NCBI GenBank assembly: GCA_947311445.1
Contig: CAMZKV010000013.1
Coordinates: 1 to 40,252, forward strand
Length of the DNA: 40,252 nt
Direction: 5' to 3'
DNA from: an uncultured Chlorobiota bacterium
Lineage (GTDB): Bacteria; Bacteroidota; Bacteroidia; Bacteroidales; JAADGE01
Part shown: positions 1 through 7,808 of the stretch, in pieces
Numbering within the stretch: position 1 is the first letter of the stretch
Layout of the letters: every line of letters starts with the position of its first letter
Notes under the pieces: generated by a model
The model's input: only the letters and a program-made list of their open reading frames with translations
The model's database searches: none
What the model was told of the DNA's origin: nothing
Program-made: the position numbers and the translations under genes

Positions 1-205
1 CGACAGCTTTGGCTATCAGATGTATGTGATTAGACATAAGACACCAAGCATAGATTTCTAATCCTTTTTGTTCTTGACAATATTTTAATGAATCTACAAT
101 AACTAATTTGTGATTTGGTCTTGTAAAGGTGTCTATCCATCTTACTACTGTTAGCGTTAGAAAATATGCTCTGTCTTTATCTGCTATTTTGTATTTGTCT
201 GACAT
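1..205 (-). CDS. REP-associated tyrosine transposase (Y1_Tnp/IS200-like), partial
   Basis: The first 68 residues of a minus-strand gene are present; the rest lies left of the window. The start ATG is the complement of 203-205. The translation contains AWCLMSNHIHLIAKAV (residues 53-68), the HUH motif region (HIH) that coordinates the metal in Y1-type single-strand DNA transposases. The lead-in (AYFLTLTVVRWIDTF) is typical of the RAYT branch, which acts on REP-like hairpins and not on a classical IS200 element. The catalytic Tyr would be beyond the edge. Two hairpins lie directly upstream (233-265 and 271-305), fitting a RAYT with its palindromes. Family call is firm; whether the gene is intact cannot be judged. 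Confidence 0.85.
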   Translation of the reverse strand, partial: MSDKYKIADKDRAYFLTLTVVRWIDTFTRPNHKLVIVDSLKYCQEQKGLEIYAWCLMSNHIHLIAKAV

Positions 206-232
206 TTTTTTTTGTTAGTTCATTTTATGTTT

Positions 233-265
233 GCTTCGTTGCACTCGTTGCAAACGAGCGCAAGC
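233..265. repeat. GC-rich REP-like imperfect hairpin next to the transposase
   Basis: The core is CTCGT (244-248), loop TGCAA, ACGAG (254-258). Outer pairing GCTT/AAGC and GC/GC continues to 233 and 265 with bulges. It is GC-rich against an AT-rich background and lies just upstream of the RAYT start, where REP-type palindromes are usually found. Inference: a substrate or relic of the transposase. Confidence 0.5.
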
Positions 266-270
266 GGGGT

Positions 271-305
271 AATACTTTTAAAAATATAAAATTTTTAAAA
301 GTATT
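271..305. repeat. Perfect 15-bp inverted repeat (hairpin, loop ATAAA)
   Basis: The left arm is 271-285 (AATACTTTTAAAAAT), the loop 286-290 (ATAAA) and the right arm 291-305, an exact reverse complement. It lies between the stop of the minus-strand Sir2 gene (373) and the transposase start (205). It could be the Sir2 transcription terminator or part of the transposase-linked repeat. The same loop, ATAAA, occurs in the perfect hairpin at 13680-13710. Confidence 0.6.
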
Positions 306-372
306 ATCTGTAGTTTTAACACTCATAATTAAATTATAATACATAAAAAGGGCTAAAGCACATTTTCCATAT

Positions 373-1218
373 TTATAATGTCTTTAAAAATTCAAATATT
401 TTTTCAATTCCTTCAAATGCACCTGTTTTAATTTCAATACCATTTATACTTTCAGGCACTTGATAGTCTCTAGGATTAATTCTAATTAATGTAGTTTTAA
501 AATCTTCTGAAAGCCTTTCAGATTTCATTCTTACGGTTGGGACTGCCCTACCTGCACCAATTTCAATAATTACAGGTTTTGCAGATTCTTTTTTAAGTAT
601 ATTTAACCATTTATTAAAATTGTCATTTTGTTCGCTAGATTTTTGAGAAATCCAAGACCAATCTCCGAACATAAGAATATTAGGTCTTGCAATTGCTCCG
701 CATTTTGGACATTTAGGAAAGGGTTCTTTTGCCTCAAAAAGTTGTTTATCAATTTTAATATTTAAGTTTGTTGCTTTCCAAATTTCAGAAGTACACGGGG
801 TACTACACTGCAAATGATTTATAGAACCATGAACTTCTTCAATATATTTATCTGAATAATCTGCTTGTTGAAATTGACCGTCAACATTAGATGTAAAAGT
901 AAAATAACCATAAGGTTTTGATTGCCCTATTTCAAGCAAAATATTGAACCCTTTATGTGGAATAGTTTCGTTATAAAGATTATACCTGTGTCCATAAAAA
1001 GCCCATGCTAATTTCGGGTTTTTATCAAACCAAAGGGGATTTGCCATTTCAGAAAACGAAATTCCAAGATGGGAAATTGCGGGATATTCTTTCCAAAAGC
1101 CAGAGTTTCCTCTAAAATCCGGCAATCCGGAATCTACACCCATACCGGCTCCGGTTGTAATTATTACTGCATCTGCTTTTTTAATTGCTTGTGCTGCTTT
1201 TTTGAAAGGGTTTTCCAT
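373..1218 (-). CDS. Sir2 family NAD-dependent protein deacetylase
   Basis: This is a 281-residue sirtuin-like protein, expected to remove acyl groups from lysines with NAD+ as co-substrate in the cytoplasm. The NAD-binding signature GAGMGVDSGLPDFRG is at residues 23-37, the TxNVD-type motif (TSNVDG) at 109-114, and the catalytic His at 130 in EEVHGS. A zinc site is formed by Cys138/Cys142 and Cys170/Cys173 (CPKCG), followed by RPNILMFGD (178-186) and a late GAGRAVPTVR nucleotide-binding loop. The Ser usually found in GAGxS is Gly27 here. It is monocistronic: the stop faces the hairpin at 271-305 and the upstream gap holds the inverted-repeat element 1251-1320. Function beyond the family is not visible. 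Confidence 0.88.
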   Translation of the reverse strand: MENPFKKAAQAIKKADAVIITTGAGMGVDSGLPDFRGNSGFWKEYPAISHLGISFSEMANPLWFDKNPKLAWAFYGHRYNLYNETIPHKGFNILLEIGQSKPYGYFTFTSNVDGQFQQADYSDKYIEEVHGSINHLQCSTPCTSEIWKATNLNIKIDKQLFEAKEPFPKCPKCGAIARPNILMFGDWSWISQKSSEQNDNFNKWLNILKKESAKPVIIEIGAGRAVPTVRMKSERLSEDFKTTLIRINPRDYQVPESINGIEIKTGAFEGIEKIFEFLKTL

Positions 1219-1250
1219 ACAGTATTTTAAAGTGTATTTTTATATTAAGT

Positions 1251-1320
1251 GGATTTCTAAAAATTAAATCGCCTATGAAAAATTCTGAAAATCTTGATGC
1301 GAATGAATTTTTAGAAGTCC
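1251..1320. repeat. 70-bp long inverted-repeat element, MITE/REP-like
   Basis: Two 22-bp arms (1251-1272 and 1299-1320) match at 19 of 22 positions, and the outer 15 bp match at 14 of 15. They enclose a 26-nt loop. The element fills the gap between the Sir2 start (1218) and the nuclease stop (1327). It could be a folded 3' end for the nuclease mRNA or a small non-autonomous repeat. There is no clear T-run, so a simple terminator is less likely. Confidence 0.5.
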
Positions 1321-1326
1321 CTTTAA

Positions 1327-2604
1327 TTATTTTTTATTTTTTCCCATCTCTTCACTATAAAGAGTAATTTGCTTATCGTTATGCAAACTCATTGAAGGTT
1401 TTCCATATTTCTTTTTCACGGTTCCTTTGACACAAATCTTTTTATTTAATAAGTAATCTTGTGGATTATAACTAAAATTTACAATATTATCTTTCCAAAT
1501 TATACACCAAAAAAGTTGTTCAGGAAAACTTCTGTCAAAATTTAAAAAGATGTTACCACTTCTTGTTTCATGAGTTCCAACAACTGTTCCGCAAACTTTT
1601 GTTTTACTATCGTAATAAGATCTTGCCTGGACAGTATTTAGTGCATTTTTGGGCAACTTATTTCTGTGAATTGGAACGATATTTACTTTTCGTTTTTCTG
1701 TTTGCCAATGTTTAATATCAAATTTTGATTCCAATCTATTTTCAAGAGAATCTGGAAGTGAGGCAAAAAAGTTAATTCCTGTTTTCTTTTCAACTTCATC
1801 TATTGAAACTGCAAAACTTATCACGGGATAATCTGAACCTTCGTTAGACATTATAAAAGCTATTCCTGATTTTTCATTTCCTTCAATATCTAAAATAACT
1901 TTAAAAAACTCTTCCGGAATACTAACTTTATTAATACCACGTTCAATTTTTTTAAGATTATCTTTTAAAATTCCTCCGGTTACAACATAAACTTTTTCAT
2001 TGCTTTCTGCAACATATTCTCTAATAAAGCTTTCAAGTTTTGCCCAAATTCCTCTGTTAAAATCCGGAAGTTGAGGCGACATATTTGAATAGTAATAAGA
2101 TTCGCTCATTGCTTCTTTGCTCCATCTAAAATCTGCCGAAGGTACAAGATGACCTCTGTCGTAACCAAATCCGTCATATTCATATGTAGAGTCTGCTTGT
2201 AAATATTTTAAAAAATAATCTTTTTCTGTTGATGAGCCGGTTTTAACATCCTTATCTTCTCTGAAATCGTTTGTTCTGCTAAATCCTGTTCCTTTAATAT
2301 CAGGAGTTATAATATGTGCCACCCAGTTTGCTTGTTCATGTTTTTCATTATATGATAAAGAAAATGCTAAGTGGTGTATAACTTCTTCATTATTTTTTAG
2401 TTCGGGTAAACCATATTTTTTTAAATCATCTTGAATTATTTTTAGTCTAATACTTTTTATTTCGGACAATAGTTTTTCTCTTTCTTTTTCAATAAGTTTA
2501 ACTTTTTTTTGAATTTGCTCTATTTCTTTTTCATTATTTTGTGCAAAACTAAGGTTTGAATAAAAGAAGATTAAGAAAATTAAGAAAAACCTTTTAGATT
2601 TCAT
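1327..2604 (-). CDS. Secreted DNA/RNA non-specific endonuclease (NUC1) with C-terminal OB-like domain
   Basis: This 425-residue exported nuclease starts with a signal peptide (residues 1-22, ending FAQ), followed by a Lys/Glu-rich coiled coil (about 23-60). The Serratia-type beta-beta-alpha-metal nuclease core follows: DRGH at 149-152 with general base His152, and SNMSPQLPDFNRGIW (173-187), whose Asn183 is the expected magnesium ligand. A C-terminal module of about 95 residues (KVCGTVVGTHETRSGNIFLNFD onward, with VKGTVKKKYGKPSM near the end) looks like an OB-fold nucleic-acid-binding domain. The family normally degrades both DNA and RNA; a role in nutrient scavenging or turnover of extracellular DNA is inference. 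It is divergent from the LRR gene at 2662. A TATTTTTG box (2640-2647, minus strand) is a weak promoter candidate. Confidence 0.88.
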   Translation of the reverse strand: MKSKRFFLIFLIFFYSNLSFAQNNEKEIEQIQKKVKLIEKEREKLLSEIKSIRLKIIQDDLKKYGLPELKNNEEVIHHLAFSLSYNEKHEQANWVAHIITPDIKGTGFSRTNDFREDKDVKTGSSTEKDYFLKYLQADSTYEYDGFGYDRGHLVPSADFRWSKEAMSESYYYSNMSPQLPDFNRGIWAKLESFIREYVAESNEKVYVVTGGILKDNLKKIERGINKVSIPEEFFKVILDIEGNEKSGIAFIMSNEGSDYPVISFAVSIDEVEKKTGINFFASLPDSLENRLESKFDIKHWQTEKRKVNIVPIHRNKLPKNALNTVQARSYYDSKTKVCGTVVGTHETRSGNIFLNFDRSFPEQLFWCIIWKDNIVNFSYNPQDYLLNKKICVKGTVKKKYGKPSMSLHNDKQITLYSEEMGKNKK

Positions 2605-2661
2605 ATTTTATTTTTTAAATTTACATAAAAATTAGAAATCAAAAATATAAAAATACTCATT

Positions 2662-4020
2662 ATGAATTCTACATTTTATATTACAAATTTAGAAAAACTA
2701 ATTGATAAAAAGTTTAAAAATTGCAAGTTTAATATTGATGGTTGGATTTTTGACGAATTTGGCAGGTATCAAGTTAATAAAAAAGATGAAATTATTAAGT
2801 TGAAAATTACTGACACCGATTTAGAAGAAATTCCGGAAATAATTTTTAAAATTGAAAGTTTACAAGCACTTTCTTTAGAAAATAATAAAATTAACAAAAT
2901 ATCGAAAAATATTAAATTACTTAAAAATTTAAGATACTTAAACCTATCTCATAATAACTTAAATATTTTTCCTACTGAAACTATTTATCTTGATAATATT
3001 GAAACCCTTATTTTAACTGACAACAACATAACAAAATTGCCTTGTGAAATTAATAGTTTCAAGAACTTGCTAGAATTAAATATTAGCCAAAATACATTTT
3101 CTAAACTTTCTGAATGTATTACTAATTACTCTAATCTTTCATATTTAAATATTTCTCAGTGTGGAATATCTGAACTTCCGGAAAATTTTTCGAAATTAAC
3201 AAATCTTCAAGAGTTAGATTTAAGTAATAATAGTTTCCTAAGTATTCCTGATGTTATTTCCAAATTACCAATCTTATACAGATTGTATTTAACTGATAAT
3301 AAAATAAGTGATATAAATGAATGTATTTTTAATTCCAAGAAACTTGAATTTTTAAATTTAGGTTTTAATAGAATTACGGAAATTCCTGATGCCATTGAGA
3401 ATTTAACAAATATCCGAACCTTATCATTTGAATATAATAAAATTACAAAACTTCCTAAAAATTTCAGTAAATTAAAAACACTTCGCAAATTAGATTTGGC
3501 AGGAAACAATTTGATAAATTTTCCGAAAGAAATAACTGATATGCCAAACTTAGAAGTTTTAAGTCTTATAAATACAAAATTAAGAACAATTCCTAGAAGT
3601 ATTGAAAATATGGCTTTATTACGAATTTTGCTTTTGATGGAAAACCAAATTGAATTTATTCCTCCGGAAACTTGCAATTTACCAAATCTAACACATCTTG
3701 AATTAAGCATGAATGCTATTAGTAGAATACCTGATGAAATTTATAAATTAGACCAAATTGAAACTATTTCATTAGCAAATAACTTTATAAGAATTTTGCC
3801 TATAGAATTAGCTGAATTAAAAAAACTTAAAGAATTAGATTTGTCAAACAATAATTTGGAGTTCCTTCCGGCATTTATTTTAAAACTTGGATTACAAATA
3901 TATTTTGACAAAAATGAAGACGGAGTTTTATTACATAACAATCCAATTGATTATCCTCCTGTTTCAGTTATAAAGAAAGGGAATATAGCTATTGAAACTT
4001 TTTTTAAAGAAAATGATTAA
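2662..4020 (+). CDS. Leucine-rich repeat protein
   Basis: The protein has 452 residues and is built almost entirely from about 16 leucine-rich repeats of 23 residues, pattern LxxLxxLxLxxNxIxxIPxxI, from about residue 50 to 415. Examples are LRYLNLSHNNLNIFP and LQELDLSNNSFLSIP. No signal peptide, membrane helix, GTPase, kinase or T9SS domain is seen, so it should be a cytosolic protein-protein interaction scaffold of the bacterial/ROCO-type LRR class. The N-terminal 45 residues are a non-repeat cap, and the end (LLHNNPIDYPPVSVIKKG) resembles the C-terminal cap of bacterial LRR proteins. The partner is unknown. It is followed 51 bp later by the b561-like/YceI pair, with no evidence of a shared function. 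Confidence 0.85.
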   Translation: MNSTFYITNLEKLIDKKFKNCKFNIDGWIFDEFGRYQVNKKDEIIKLKITDTDLEEIPEIIFKIESLQALSLENNKINKISKNIKLLKNLRYLNLSHNNLNIFPTETIYLDNIETLILTDNNITKLPCEINSFKNLLELNISQNTFSKLSECITNYSNLSYLNISQCGISELPENFSKLTNLQELDLSNNSFLSIPDVISKLPILYRLYLTDNKISDINECIFNSKKLEFLNLGFNRITEIPDAIENLTNIRTLSFEYNKITKLPKNFSKLKTLRKLDLAGNNLINFPKEITDMPNLEVLSLINTKLRTIPRSIENMALLRILLLMENQIEFIPPETCNLPNLTHLELSMNAISRIPDEIYKLDQIETISLANNFIRILPIELAELKKLKELDLSNNNLEFLPAFILKLGLQIYFDKNEDGVLLHNNPIDYPPVSVIKKGNIAIETFFKEND

Positions 4021-4071
4021 TTATTATTATATTTACAGAATAACATAAATTAAATATACAAATTTAGACAC

Positions 4072-4716
4072 ATGAAACTGAAAATTCTTTTTACTTTTAT
4101 AATTCCCTTTCTTGTTTTTGCTAATATAAGTGCACAAATTAATGATACTATTGTTAATAATGAAGATACAGATTTATTAAACGAACTTTCTGATAATATA
4201 GAAGTACAGTTATTACCGAAAAAATTTCTGTTTACCCAAAAAATATTATGGGGGCAGAAAGGATTGATACGAAACTTTAAAGCATTTAAACTAACACCTG
4301 AAAATCGTACAAAAGAGCTTAAAATACGTAAATATGTTTTTAAAGCACACCAAACCCTTGGTATGCTTACTTCTGCTGGAATGATTGCACAAGGAATTGT
4401 AGGTTGGAAATTATATAACGGAAATAATCAATTAAAAGATTTACACGAAGGACTTGCAACCGGTGTTAATATTGCCTATTTTACAACGGCATCTTTGGCT
4501 TTATTTGCACCTCCTAAAATTGTATCGGAACACAAAGGATACAGCAGTATTAAAGTTCATAGGGCATTAGCAATTATTCATCTCTCAAGTATGATTGCTA
4601 CAAATGTACTGTCTTTTTATCTTGAAGATAACCCTAATTTGCGTCCATATCACCGTGCTGCTGCATTTACGGCATTCGGGTCTTTCCTGGCAGCAGAAAT
4701 TATTATTAAATTTTAA
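4072..4716 (+). CDS. Four-helix His-rich membrane protein, cytochrome b561/YceJ-like
   Basis: After a signal peptide (residues 1-22, ending ISAQ) and a linker, four hydrophobic helices occur at about 92-112, 126-147, 162-183 and 193-212. Each starts at or near a histidine: His93 (KAHQ), His125 (LHEG), His163/His170 (KVHRALAIIH) and His194 (YHRA). This spacing suits transmembrane haem ligation as in b561-type cytochromes. The next gene, 2 bp away, encodes a YceI-family protein. In E. coli yceJ (a cytochrome b561 homologue) is likewise paired with yceI, which supports the call. I did not recognise the family by sequence alone, and haem binding is inference. The protein could instead be a structural membrane partner of YceI. 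Confidence 0.55.
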   Translation: MKLKILFTFIIPFLVFANISAQINDTIVNNEDTDLLNELSDNIEVQLLPKKFLFTQKILWGQKGLIRNFKAFKLTPENRTKELKIRKYVFKAHQTLGMLTSAGMIAQGIVGWKLYNGNNQLKDLHEGLATGVNIAYFTTASLALFAPPKIVSEHKGYSSIKVHRALAIIHLSSMIATNVLSFYLEDNPNLRPYHRAAAFTAFGSFLAAEIIIKF

Positions 4717-4718
4717 AT

Positions 4719-5252
4719 ATGAAAACCAAAAATATATTATTGATTGTTGTAATGTTTTCATTTTCAACAATCTTTTCGCAAGAAACTATAAAAAAATATG
4801 CAGATAATACCTTGTCGGAAGTAACTTATGCAATGAGTCATCCTTTGCACGATTGGGAAGGAGTTAATAAAAATGTACGTGCCGTAATAAAAAAGAATAA
4901 AAATGACGAAAAAATTGTGAAAGTTGCCATTGCTTTAAAAATTGCCGATTTTAACAGCGAAAATGCAAATAGAGATTCTCATGCCATTGAAATTTTAGAT
5001 GGAATAAAATATCCAATTGTTACTTTTGTAAGCAGTGAAATAAGTAAGGATAGAGTTAAGGGAATACTAACATTTCATAATGTTAAAAAGGAAATAAGTT
5101 TCCCTATTCTTTTTAAAACTAAAAAAGGAAAAGAAATTTATTCCGGTTCTTTTGATGTTGATATGACAGATTTCAATATTAAAAGACCTACATTAATGAA
5201 TATGCCTACGGACAAAATTATTAATATTAATTTTTTATTGTTTTTTAATTGA
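4719..5252 (+). CDS. YceI-like family protein
   Basis: This is a 177-residue exported protein with a signal peptide (1-21, ending IFSQ). The YceI core follows: an N-terminal beta segment with MSHPLHDWEG, then the family stretch NRDSHAIEILDGIKYPIVTF (residues 85-104), then a lipocalin-like run of strands with HNVKKEISFPILFK. YceI proteins form a periplasmic lipocalin-like barrel that binds long polyprenyl chains such as isoprenoid quinones. It starts 2 bp after the b561-like gene and is clearly co-transcribed with it. Joint action, for example quinone handling coupled to haem-based electron transfer, is inference. The reading frame ends in a hydrophobic tail (NINFLLFFN). Confidence 0.85.
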   Translation: MKTKNILLIVVMFSFSTIFSQETIKKYADNTLSEVTYAMSHPLHDWEGVNKNVRAVIKKNKNDEKIVKVAIALKIADFNSENANRDSHAIEILDGIKYPIVTFVSSEISKDRVKGILTFHNVKKEISFPILFKTKKGKEIYSGSFDVDMTDFNIKRPTLMNMPTDKIININFLLFFN

Positions 5253-5354
5253 GATTTAATTATTTGAAAATTTATCAAAGATTCTTGTAGGTCGCTCTAG
5301 CAGTTTGCAAAATTACAGTTTAAATTAAAAATATTCTATTTCCTGAAAATTTCT

Positions 5355-6581
5355 TTATTTGAATATTTCATCTCTAATATAATTTGAAAACTCTTTAAGT
5401 TTTTCATTTTCATATAAATATTCATTTTCATTTGCATATTTATCTAATATCTCAATAAGGTTTTTAGCTTTCTCAATATTTTTATTATTCAAATAATCAT
5501 ATGCTTTTAGCCAAATATATGTTCTAAAACTATCTAAAAAAGAAATATCATCTGAACTATTAATATTTATTAAGTTTGAAAGTTTCAAAATATCAGTAAT
5601 TGATTCTTTAAAATCTTTTCGTTTGTCTTTCTCTTCAAAAACATTTAGTATATCAACTATTGTATGCAAACTTAGGTATTTATTTAAGCTTACTTGAGTA
5701 TTTTTTGCAAATCCTTTTGTAAAATAAACATCTCTTTTAAACTTATTTTCTTTCAATAGACTTAATAAAATTATATCACTTCTAAGAATATAATTATAAT
5801 ATGAAGGTTTTACTGTCCAAGAAAAGTCAGAAATTGTAATAACTGTGTCCTTCCATTTCATATAATTTATAGTGTCTAGAGTTTCGACAGCTAAATCAAA
5901 AGAAACAATTTTATTTTTACGTAGGTAAGAAGGATACCAAAATGTATTTAACAAACTTACATTTACAATGGAAATATCTTTTCTGTATTTTTCAATTTTT
6001 TGCAAATATAAAATGGGGAATAAATAACTATCGCCAGAAGATATTAAAATTGCATTTTCATTACAAGCATCTAATACCTTTCTGTTTATAGCAAGAATAT
6101 AATCTCCAAAACCTCCTCTTCTTCTGCCTTCTTTTAGTGCCCAATTTGCTGAGTCTTTTTCATTTCTATTAAGATAAGAAAGTGCTAATGAACCCCATTC
6201 GGAGGTAATTTTATAATATGGATCAAGAGAAATTATTTCTCCTAAATATTTAGTAGACAATTTATTTACACTTTCAAACTGTTCACTAGCTTTAATTGTA
6301 AGCTCTGGATTTAGTTTGTTCATACTTTCACCATCTTTAGAATTTAAACGGCTATAAGCATATCCTAAAAAATATTTAGCTTCGGTATTTTCTGTTTCAA
6401 TAGCAACTGCTTTTTCAAGCCATATAACTACTTTTGAAAAGTTTTGTTGCTCAAAATCTTTTTTAAATTCAGCTTTTGAACTGTCAAGGAGAATTTCAAA
6501 TTTATTAACTTGACCAAATGTTAAGTTTTGTAATAAAACTAATAATAGTATTAAAAGTATTTTTGTTTTATTTTCTGTCAT
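5355..6581 (-). CDS. Secreted TPR protein with soluble DUF2723-like C-terminal region
   Basis: The best start is the ATG at 6579-6581, because it gives a clean signal peptide (MTENKTKILLILLLVLLQNL, then TFGQ). It also lies downstream of a good -7 box at 6618-6625; the longer frame to 6647 would start upstream of that promoter. The 408-residue product has TPR-like helices (for example WLEKAVAIETENTEAKYFLG). A following segment with SSGDSYLFPILYLQ and VNVSLLNTFWYPSYLRKN strongly resembles the soluble tail of large Bacteroidota DUF2723 membrane proteins (consensus NGDNDTFPLWYLQ...LSLLNTDWY). Here it occurs without the membrane part. It is expected to be periplasmic; the role is unknown. Its stop converges on the yceI gene. 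Confidence 0.7.
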   Translation of the reverse strand: MTENKTKILLILLLVLLQNLTFGQVNKFEILLDSSKAEFKKDFEQQNFSKVVIWLEKAVAIETENTEAKYFLGYAYSRLNSKDGESMNKLNPELTIKASEQFESVNKLSTKYLGEIISLDPYYKITSEWGSLALSYLNRNEKDSANWALKEGRRRGGFGDYILAINRKVLDACNENAILISSGDSYLFPILYLQKIEKYRKDISIVNVSLLNTFWYPSYLRKNKIVSFDLAVETLDTINYMKWKDTVITISDFSWTVKPSYYNYILRSDIILLSLLKENKFKRDVYFTKGFAKNTQVSLNKYLSLHTIVDILNVFEEKDKRKDFKESITDILKLSNLININSSDDISFLDSFRTYIWLKAYDYLNNKNIEKAKNLIEILDKYANENEYLYENEKLKEFSNYIRDEIFK

Positions 6582-6617
6582 ATGTGTTTTATTAAAATTA
6601 CTTTTTAAAGGATATTG

Positions 6618-6625
6618 CAAAATTA
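6618..6625 (-). promoter_or_regulatory. Bacteroidota -7 promoter element for the TPR gene
   Basis: On the minus strand the sequence is TAATTTTG, an exact TAnnTTTG match, about 37 nt upstream of the chosen ATG at 6581. The -33 region at the expected spacing (CATG) is poor. It supports the downstream start. Confidence 0.45.
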
Positions 6626-6676
6626 CACAAACAAATTTTATTATCATGGCATTATAAAACTTACTTTTAACAAAAC

Positions 6677-6694
6677 AACATATGTGGATATGTT
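6677..6694. promoter_or_regulatory. Inverted repeat upstream of mdh, possible operator
   Basis: A perfect 7-bp inverted repeat, AACATAT-GTGG-ATATGTT, with a third ATATGTT copy at 6700-6706. It lies 80-100 bp upstream of mdh, between the divergent TPR and mdh genes. An operator role is a guess from position only. Confidence 0.3.
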
Positions 6695-6773
6695 ATGAAA
6701 TATGTTAAAATTAATAAAATTCAATTAATTTAGCGAAAAATTAATTATTCCTAAATATATAAAATAAATTATT

Positions 6774-7712
6774 ATGAGTAAAGTTACAGTAATAGGAGCA
6801 GGAAATGTGGGAGCAACAGTTGCATATTCAGTTGCAATGAAAGACATTGTTAAAGAAGTTGTTATAGTTGACATTAAAGAAGGAATTGCAGAAGGAAAAG
6901 CACTTGATATGTGGGAAACTTCCGCAATTGACGGTTTTAATACAAGAGTTATTGGTTCAACAAACGATTATTCAAAAACAAAAGGTTCTGATGTGGTTGT
7001 AATTACATCCGGTATTCCACGTAAACCAGGTATGTCAAGAGATGATTTAATTACAACAAATGCAAAAATTGTAAATCAAGTTACTAAAAAAGCTATTGAA
7101 GCATCTCCAAATGCAATTATTATAATAGTTTCTAACCCTTTGGATGTTATGACATATGCAGCTTATAAATCTGCCGGAATAAATTCAAACAAAGTTTTTG
7201 GAATGGCAGGGATTCTTGATACTGCAAGATATAGAGCTTTTTTAGCTGATGAGATGGGAACTTCTCCAAAAGATATTCAAGCATTGCTTATGGGTGGGCA
7301 TGGAGATACTATGGTTCCACTTCCAAGATATACAAAAGTAAACGGAATACCTATTACACAATATATTAGTGATGAAAGATTAGATGAAATTGTTACAAGA
7401 ACAAAAAAAGGTGGTGGCGAAATTGTTGGGTTAATGGGCACTTCTGCTTGGTATGCACCTGGAGCTGCTGCTGCTCAAATGGTTGAAGCAATTATAAAAG
7501 ATGAAAAACGAACTTTCCCTGTTTGTGCATTTTTAACCGGACAATATGGACTTGAAAATATTTATCTTGGAGTTCCTGTTATTTTAGGCAAAAACGGAAT
7601 TGAAAAAATTATTGAATTAGATCTTAATGAGCAGGAAACAAAAGATTTAAAAACTTCTGCTGATGCTGTTAAAAACGTTATGGGTGTTTTTGATGATTTA
7701 AAAATCATTTAA
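6774..7712 (+). CDS. mdh: Malate dehydrogenase
   Basis: This 312-residue NAD-dependent malate dehydrogenase, of the LDH-like type, interconverts malate and oxaloacetate in the TCA cycle. The Rossmann motif GAGNVG is at residues 8-13, and Asp33 at the end of the second strand indicates NADH preference. The substrate loop RKPGMSRDDL (83-92) has both arginines, including the one that selects malate over lactate. Asp150 and Arg152 (LDTARYR) and catalytic His176 (GGHGDTMVP) are all in place. Length is standard. It is monocistronic, with a long 5' region and two hairpins, the second a clear terminator, after the stop. Confidence 0.97.
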   Translation: MSKVTVIGAGNVGATVAYSVAMKDIVKEVVIVDIKEGIAEGKALDMWETSAIDGFNTRVIGSTNDYSKTKGSDVVVITSGIPRKPGMSRDDLITTNAKIVNQVTKKAIEASPNAIIIIVSNPLDVMTYAAYKSAGINSNKVFGMAGILDTARYRAFLADEMGTSPKDIQALLMGGHGDTMVPLPRYTKVNGIPITQYISDERLDEIVTRTKKGGGEIVGLMGTSAWYAPGAAAAQMVEAIIKDEKRTFPVCAFLTGQYGLENIYLGVPVILGKNGIEKIIELDLNEQETKDLKTSADAVKNVMGVFDDLKII

Positions 7713-7726
7713 TCAACTCTAAAAAA

Positions 7727-7798
7727 CATACTAAATTGCTCATATAATTTAGTATGTCATAAAAAATGGCTCAATAAAATTGAGCTATTTTTTTTTAT
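7727..7798 (+). terminator. Double hairpin terminator after mdh
   Basis: The first hairpin has perfect 10-bp arms at 7727-7736 and 7747-7756 (CATACTAAAT/ATTTAGTATG). The second has GCTCAAT (7769-7775), loop AAA and ATTGAGC (7779-7785), extended by A-T pairs and followed by a long T-run to about 7797. The second is a canonical intrinsic terminator for mdh. It also faces the stop of the convergent T9SS gene at 7809, and its A-rich left flank lets it act in both directions. Confidence 0.85.
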
Positions 7799-7808
7799 TT
7801 TGAAAGAA

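Noticed and set aside
373-2604. Sir2 plus nuclease as an anti-phage defence pair
   Set aside because: The nuclease has a clear signal peptide and is exported, the genes are separated by an inverted-repeat element, and the Sir2 protein has no fused effector domain. There is no defence-island context.
3207-3941. Minus-strand open frames inside the leucine-rich repeat gene
   Set aside because: They are shadows of the repeat codons. They have no start context, promoter or recognisable domain, while the plus strand encodes a regular LRR array.
6582-6647. N-terminal extension of the TPR gene to 6647
   Set aside because: The extra 22 residues precede a perfect signal peptide and would start upstream of the -7 box at 6618-6625.
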